A DNA stretch of 64,000 nucleotides from Acidobacteriota bacterium (GTDB lineage Bacteria; Acidobacteriota; Terriglobia; Acidiferrales; UBA7541), in NCBI GenBank assembly GCA_003225295.1, contig QHYZ01000053.1:1-64000 (forward strand). The letters are read 5' to 3'. Positions 61,147-64,000 of the stretch are shown here, in pieces (the first letter of the stretch is position 1; each line of letters opens with the position of its first letter). The position numbers were made by a program, and so were the translations under genes. Below the pieces are notes generated by a model. It was not told the origin of the DNA, ran no database searches, and saw only the letters and a program-made list of their open reading frames with translations.

Positions 61147-61152
61147 ATGGCT

Positions 61153-61285
61153 GTAACTCCGACCCCTGAAGCCTACTGGAGAGATAACCCACGGCTGCAG
61201 GGGCGATGACCCCAGACAATGATGGGGCCAAGGGTTTGGGCGGAAACGCCCGGGCCTCCCGTGCTTGGAAAGGAGCGATGACACC
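61153..61285 (+). ncRNA. Molybdenum cofactor (Moco) riboswitch in the moaA leader
   Basis: The 3' part reads CCTCCCGTGCTTGGAAAGGAGC, almost the same as the E. coli moaA leader I recall (CCTCCCGTATCTGGAAAGG...). The 5' part has the ACTCCGACCCCTG segment, a helix CCCCTG/CAGGGG (61163-61168 with 61198-61203), a GACCCCAGACAATGATGGGG hairpin, and a GGGCGGAAACGCCC hairpin, the same order of helices as the Moco RNA motif. It lies just before moaA and after the promoter at 61118. Moco riboswitches turn off molybdenum-cofactor synthesis genes when the cofactor is plentiful. The match is by eye only; no covariance search was run. Confidence 0.85.
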
Positions 61286-61307
61286 GAAAAGGCGTGTTTT
61301 TTCGGTG
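61282..61307 (+). promoter_or_regulatory. Hairpin between riboswitch and terminator
   Basis: CACCGAAAA and TTTTCGGTG form a perfect 9-bp stem with an 8-base loop, overlapping the last bases of the riboswitch. It may be part of the expression platform, for example an alternative to a riboswitch stem. Confidence 0.5.
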
Positions 61308-61309
61308 AG

Positions 61310-61348
61310 CGCCCGATTCCCTGCACTGGATCGGGCGGTTTTGTTTTA
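61310..61348 (+). terminator. Riboswitch-controlled intrinsic terminator before moaA
   Basis: CGCCCGAT pairs with ATCGGGCG around a 12-base loop and is followed by GTTTTGTTTT. It lies 55 bases before the moaA start codon, in the position of a riboswitch expression platform. Confidence 0.8.
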
Positions 61349-61402
61349 TCGCTCAATGGCGTCAAGGTAGCGGGGAGCAACATCTAACAAGCACAGCGGA
61401 CC

Positions 61403-62386
61403 ATGACCCTTTACGACAAATTCGGCCGCCAGATCACCGACCTTCGCATCTCCATCACAGACCGTTGCAATTTCCGCTGCGTCTACTGCCGCTCCGCCGA
61501 TCCCGAAAACTATCGCGATCACGACGAAATTCTCTCCTGGCCCGAGCTCGATCGCCTCGCCAGGATCTTCCTAGGCCTGGGCATCCGCAAAATCCGCATC
61601 ACCGGCGGCGAGCCGCTCGTCCGCGAAGGCGTCGAGGATTATATCGCCCGTCTGCAGGCCCTCGGCGTCGAGGACCTCTCCATGACCACCAACGGTCACC
61701 TGCTGGCGCAACGGTGCCACCGGCTGCTTGCCGCCGGTCTCCGCCGCATCAACATCAGCCTCGATTCGCTCGACCCCGAGAGATTCGAACGCATCACCAG
61801 AACCAGTTCTTTTTCGACCGTGATGCACAGCATCGATGTCGCTCAGAAATCACGCCTGGCGCCAGCCAAAGTGAATGCCGTCCTGGTCCGGGGCCTCAAC
61901 GACGACGAAGTCGAGGCCTTCGCTTTGTTCGCCCGCGAAACCGGCGTCATCATGCGCTTTATCGAATTCATGCCGCTCGATGCGGACCGCCACTGGACAC
62001 GCGACCTCGTGGTGCCGGCGGCCGAAGTCCACCAGCGCATCCACCTCCGCTGGCCACTCGTGCAGATTCCGCATGAGCGCAGCGAGACCGCGCGCAAATA
62101 CCGCTTCGCCGACGGCGCGCCCGGCGAAATCGGCCTTATCGCCCCGGTGACCCAGCCTTTCTGTGGCCATTGCTCCCGCATCCGGCTGACTGCCGACGGC
62201 AAGCTCCGCACCTGCCTGTTCAGCAAGGACGATCATGACCTGCGTGCGCTGCTTCGCGAAGGAGCATCCGACGAGGATTTGGTCACCTATATCGGTTCCA
62301 TTGTCATGGAAAAAGAGGAGGGCCATCGCATCAACGAGCCCGGCTTCGTACAACCCTCTCGTACCATGGTATTTATCGGCGGGTAG
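61403..62386 (+). CDS. moaA: GTP 3',8-cyclase MoaA
   Basis: 327 residues. Radical SAM cluster Cys22-x3-Cys26-x2-Cys29 (RCNFRCVYC), ITGGEPLVREG, and the second Fe-S cluster with CGHCSRIRLTADGKLRTCLF. The protein ends in the conserved double glycine (FIGG). MoaA makes the first intermediate of molybdenum-cofactor biosynthesis from GTP, together with MoaC. It is preceded by a Moco riboswitch and terminator, so feedback control is expected. No other moa gene lies in the window. Confidence 0.97.
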   Translation: MTLYDKFGRQITDLRISITDRCNFRCVYCRSADPENYRDHDEILSWPELDRLARIFLGLGIRKIRITGGEPLVREGVEDYIARLQALGVEDLSMTTNGHLLAQRCHRLLAAGLRRINISLDSLDPERFERITRTSSFSTVMHSIDVAQKSRLAPAKVNAVLVRGLNDDEVEAFALFARETGVIMRFIEFMPLDADRHWTRDLVVPAAEVHQRIHLRWPLVQIPHERSETARKYRFADGAPGEIGLIAPVTQPFCGHCSRIRLTADGKLRTCLFSKDDHDLRALLREGASDEDLVTYIGSIVMEKEEGHRINEPGFVQPSRTMVFIGG

Positions 62387-62441
62387 TGGAAAAATGGCCG
62401 AAATATGAGAAAATGAAGTTTCCAGGCAGGGATCAGGGACC

Positions 62442-62462
62442 GCTTAGCAATAGCCTCTAAGC
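62442..62462. repeat. Inverted repeat in the nadA leader
   Basis: GCTTAG-caatagcct-CTAAGC, perfect 6-bp arms with a 9-base spacer, 16 bases before the nadA start. It could be a regulator site or chance; no NAD regulator gene is visible. Confidence 0.35.
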
Positions 62463-62478
62463 AGACAAAACACAATCC

Positions 62479-63648
62479 ATGGGCAACCTAGTATCCATTT
62501 CGGATAGCAGCACCCTCATCGGCGCAGACCAGCCGGCCACCATCCGTGCGCCGGAGATTGAAGCCGGGGTAGGCTGCGACTTCGACTCATACCTGCTTGT
62601 GCCGGACAATGCCCTTGATGACCGCATCGCTGCCGCCAAGGCCCAGCTAGGTCGGGACGTCGTGATTCTGGGCCACCACTACCAGCGCGACGAAGTGGTT
62701 AAGTTCGCCGATTTCCGAGGTGACTCGCTCAAACTCTCCTTTCAAGCCGCTCAAGCCGAAGGCCGCTACATCATTTTCTGCGGTGTCCATTTCATGGCCG
62801 AAAGCGCTGATATTCTTCGCCGTGAGCACCAGATCGTTGTCCTGCCCGATCTGAACGCCGGCTGCTCGATGGCCGATATGGCCGACATCGGCCAGGTGGA
62901 ATCCTGCTGGAGCGAACTCTCTTCTTTCATCGATTCGGCGAAGATCATCCCCGTCACGTACATGAACTCGACCGCGGCCATCAAAGCCTTTACTGGCGAG
63001 CATGGCGGTTCGGTCTGCACCAGCTCCAACGCCGCCGCGGTCATGAAGTGGGCCTTCGAGAGCGGCGAAAAAGTTCTCTTCCTTCCCGACGAGCACCTCG
63101 GCCGCAACACCGGCTATCGCATGGGCATCCCGGTCGAGCAAATGATTGTTTGGGATCCCTACCAGGAATTTGGCGGAAACACACTGGAAACGATTCAGAG
63201 CGCGCGCATCATCCTCTGGAAGGGTTATTGTTCCGTGCACCAGCGCTTCACGCCGCAGCAAGTCGAGCGCGTCCGCCGCGAGCATCCCGGAATTCGCGTC
63301 ATCGCGCATCCCGAATGCCGCTTCGAGGTCGCCCAAGCCGCCGATCAAATCGGCTCGACCGAGGGTATCATCAAAGCCATCCAGGCCTCTCCTGTCGGCA
63401 CGGAGTGGGCCGTGGGCACAGAAATTCACCTGGTCAATCGCCTCGGCAAGGAATTGAAGGACCACAAAGTCATCTCGCTCGATCCCAGCGTCTGCGTTTG
63501 CACCACGATGTTCCGTATCACTCCGCAGCATCTTCTCTGGGCGCTCGAGAATCTGGGTGAGGGCAACGTCGTTAACCGTATCTCCGTTGACGAGCACACT
63601 CGCCGCCATGCGCGGGTTGCTCTCGACCGCATGCTGAGTTTGCGCTAG
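62479..63648 (+). CDS. nadA: Quinolinate synthase NadA
   Basis: 389 residues. Motifs: VVILGHHYQRDEVVKFADFR, GDSLKLSFQAAQ, IIFCGVHFMAESADILR, LPDLNAGCSMADMADI, HPEC and CVCTTMF, which include the three cysteines for the [4Fe-4S] cluster. NadA condenses iminoaspartate with dihydroxyacetone phosphate to quinolinate in NAD synthesis. nadB and nadC are not in the window. It is 92 bases after moaA. Confidence 0.97.
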   Translation: MGNLVSISDSSTLIGADQPATIRAPEIEAGVGCDFDSYLLVPDNALDDRIAAAKAQLGRDVVILGHHYQRDEVVKFADFRGDSLKLSFQAAQAEGRYIIFCGVHFMAESADILRREHQIVVLPDLNAGCSMADMADIGQVESCWSELSSFIDSAKIIPVTYMNSTAAIKAFTGEHGGSVCTSSNAAAVMKWAFESGEKVLFLPDEHLGRNTGYRMGIPVEQMIVWDPYQEFGGNTLETIQSARIILWKGYCSVHQRFTPQQVERVRREHPGIRVIAHPECRFEVAQAADQIGSTEGIIKAIQASPVGTEWAVGTEIHLVNRLGKELKDHKVISLDPSVCVCTTMFRITPQHLLWALENLGEGNVVNRISVDEHTRRHARVALDRMLSLR

Positions 63649-63733
63649 CATCCAGTAGGAAAGGCTTTTGGCTCTGAGGTTTGCGAACGGTAGCATGTCC
63701 TGTACTGGCCGCTGTCCCCTGAACGGAAACTCT

Positions 63734-64000
63734 ATGGCAGACGAAGACGACGATCAGGATCAGGAAGAAACTCCGGAACCACCGCAGCGTCTCTTTACGC
63801 TGAACGAGGCGGAGCATACGCGCCAAGAACTCGAACCCTTTCTCGTCGAGGCCATGGATTCTCGCAAGAAGCTCTCTGGTCTGGAAAATGAGCTGTCCGC
63901 GGTCTCCGCGCGCATCATGATGATGGGCGGAGTGCTCGTGCCCTACGAAAAACTGGCCGCCGTCCGCATGCAGCACCAGCAGCTTGCCGAAACGCTCAAG
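63734..64000 (+). CDS. DUF2203 family protein, cut by the window end
   Basis: 89 residues are visible. An acidic start (ADEDDDQDQEETPEPPQ) is followed by RLFTLNEAEHTRQELEPFLV and LENELSAVSARIMMMGG, the start of DUF2203. Short helical protein of unknown function. The 3' end lies beyond the window. Confidence 0.8.
   Translation, partial: MADEDDDQDQEETPEPPQRLFTLNEAEHTRQELEPFLVEAMDSRKKLSGLENELSAVSARIMMMGGVLVPYEKLAAVRMQHQQLAETLK

Noticed and set aside
1-64000. CRISPR array, prophage or biosynthetic gene cluster
   Set aside because: No regularly spaced repeats, integrase, phage structural genes, NRPS/PKS or similar genes were found.

Overview
The window looks like chromosomal DNA of an Acidobacteriota bacterium (Terriglobia/Koribacter-like); this is an inference from gene content and codon use, not a database match. 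Supporting signs are high GC, many exported serine hydrolases and lipoproteins, a yajC-secD-secF block running into a TonB/ExbB/ExbD/TPR block, an M56-BlaI pair whose peptidase carries a TonB C-terminal domain, and a large radical SAM protein of the kind linked to membrane-spanning lipids. I see no prophage, CRISPR array, rRNA or tRNA. Mobile DNA is limited to a transposase tail at the left edge and two IS200/IS605-like hairpin scars.

Layout. 1-5 kb: a TnpB tail, a Cys-rich protein, and a TetR-controlled export operon (tetR-hlyD-ATPase-permease) with an operator over its promoter. 5-16.3 kb: a SYLF lipid-binding protein, then dacB-type peptidase, LOG protein, mutS2, an exported amidohydrolase, dnaG, a 705-base gene-free stretch and rpoD. 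16.3-24.5 kb: membrane proteins (DUF1648, MscS, MFS, Yip1) mixed with decayed genes: a DinB remnant and a double-ATPase peptide/nickel-type ABC gene with frameshifts and a large internal deletion. 24.5-33.4 kb: tgt, yajC, secD, secF, TonB-like protein, exbB, two intact exbD, a third broken exbD, and a TPR lipoprotein. 33.7-40.1 kb: serine hydrolase, relA/spoT, two lipoproteins (one an M1-peptidase-like protein without the zinc motif) and ridA. 40.3-44.7 kb: M56 sensor peptidase and BlaI repressor with two clear operators, a FecR-like protein and a basic unknown protein. 45-48.6 kb: the radical SAM lipid-synthase-like protein, an FmdB zinc ribbon and a LysE exporter. 48.6-59.8 kb: a decayed methionine aminopeptidase copy, an esterase, a PNPOx-like protein, DUF2461, a Tat-exported FMN dehydrogenase carrying a CxxCH motif, a membrane serine hydrolase, and an overlapping S10 peptidase-cstA-ybdD operon, then an exported DUF1326 protein. 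59.9-64 kb: a saccharopine-dehydrogenase-like protein, a molybdenum-cofactor riboswitch with terminator upstream of moaA, nadA, and the start of a DUF2203 gene.

How the parts fit. The central block couples protein export (YajC-SecDF) to energised outer-membrane transport (TonB-ExbBD). The S10 peptidase and CstA look like one unit that cuts and imports peptides. The most interesting items are the Tes/MJ0619-like radical SAM protein (possible membrane-spanning lipid formation), the FMN dehydrogenase with a putative covalent heme c site, the Moco riboswitch with its promoter and terminator all visible, and the string of decayed genes (map, exbD, ABC ATPase, dinB), one of which contains an IS605-like hairpin exactly at the break.
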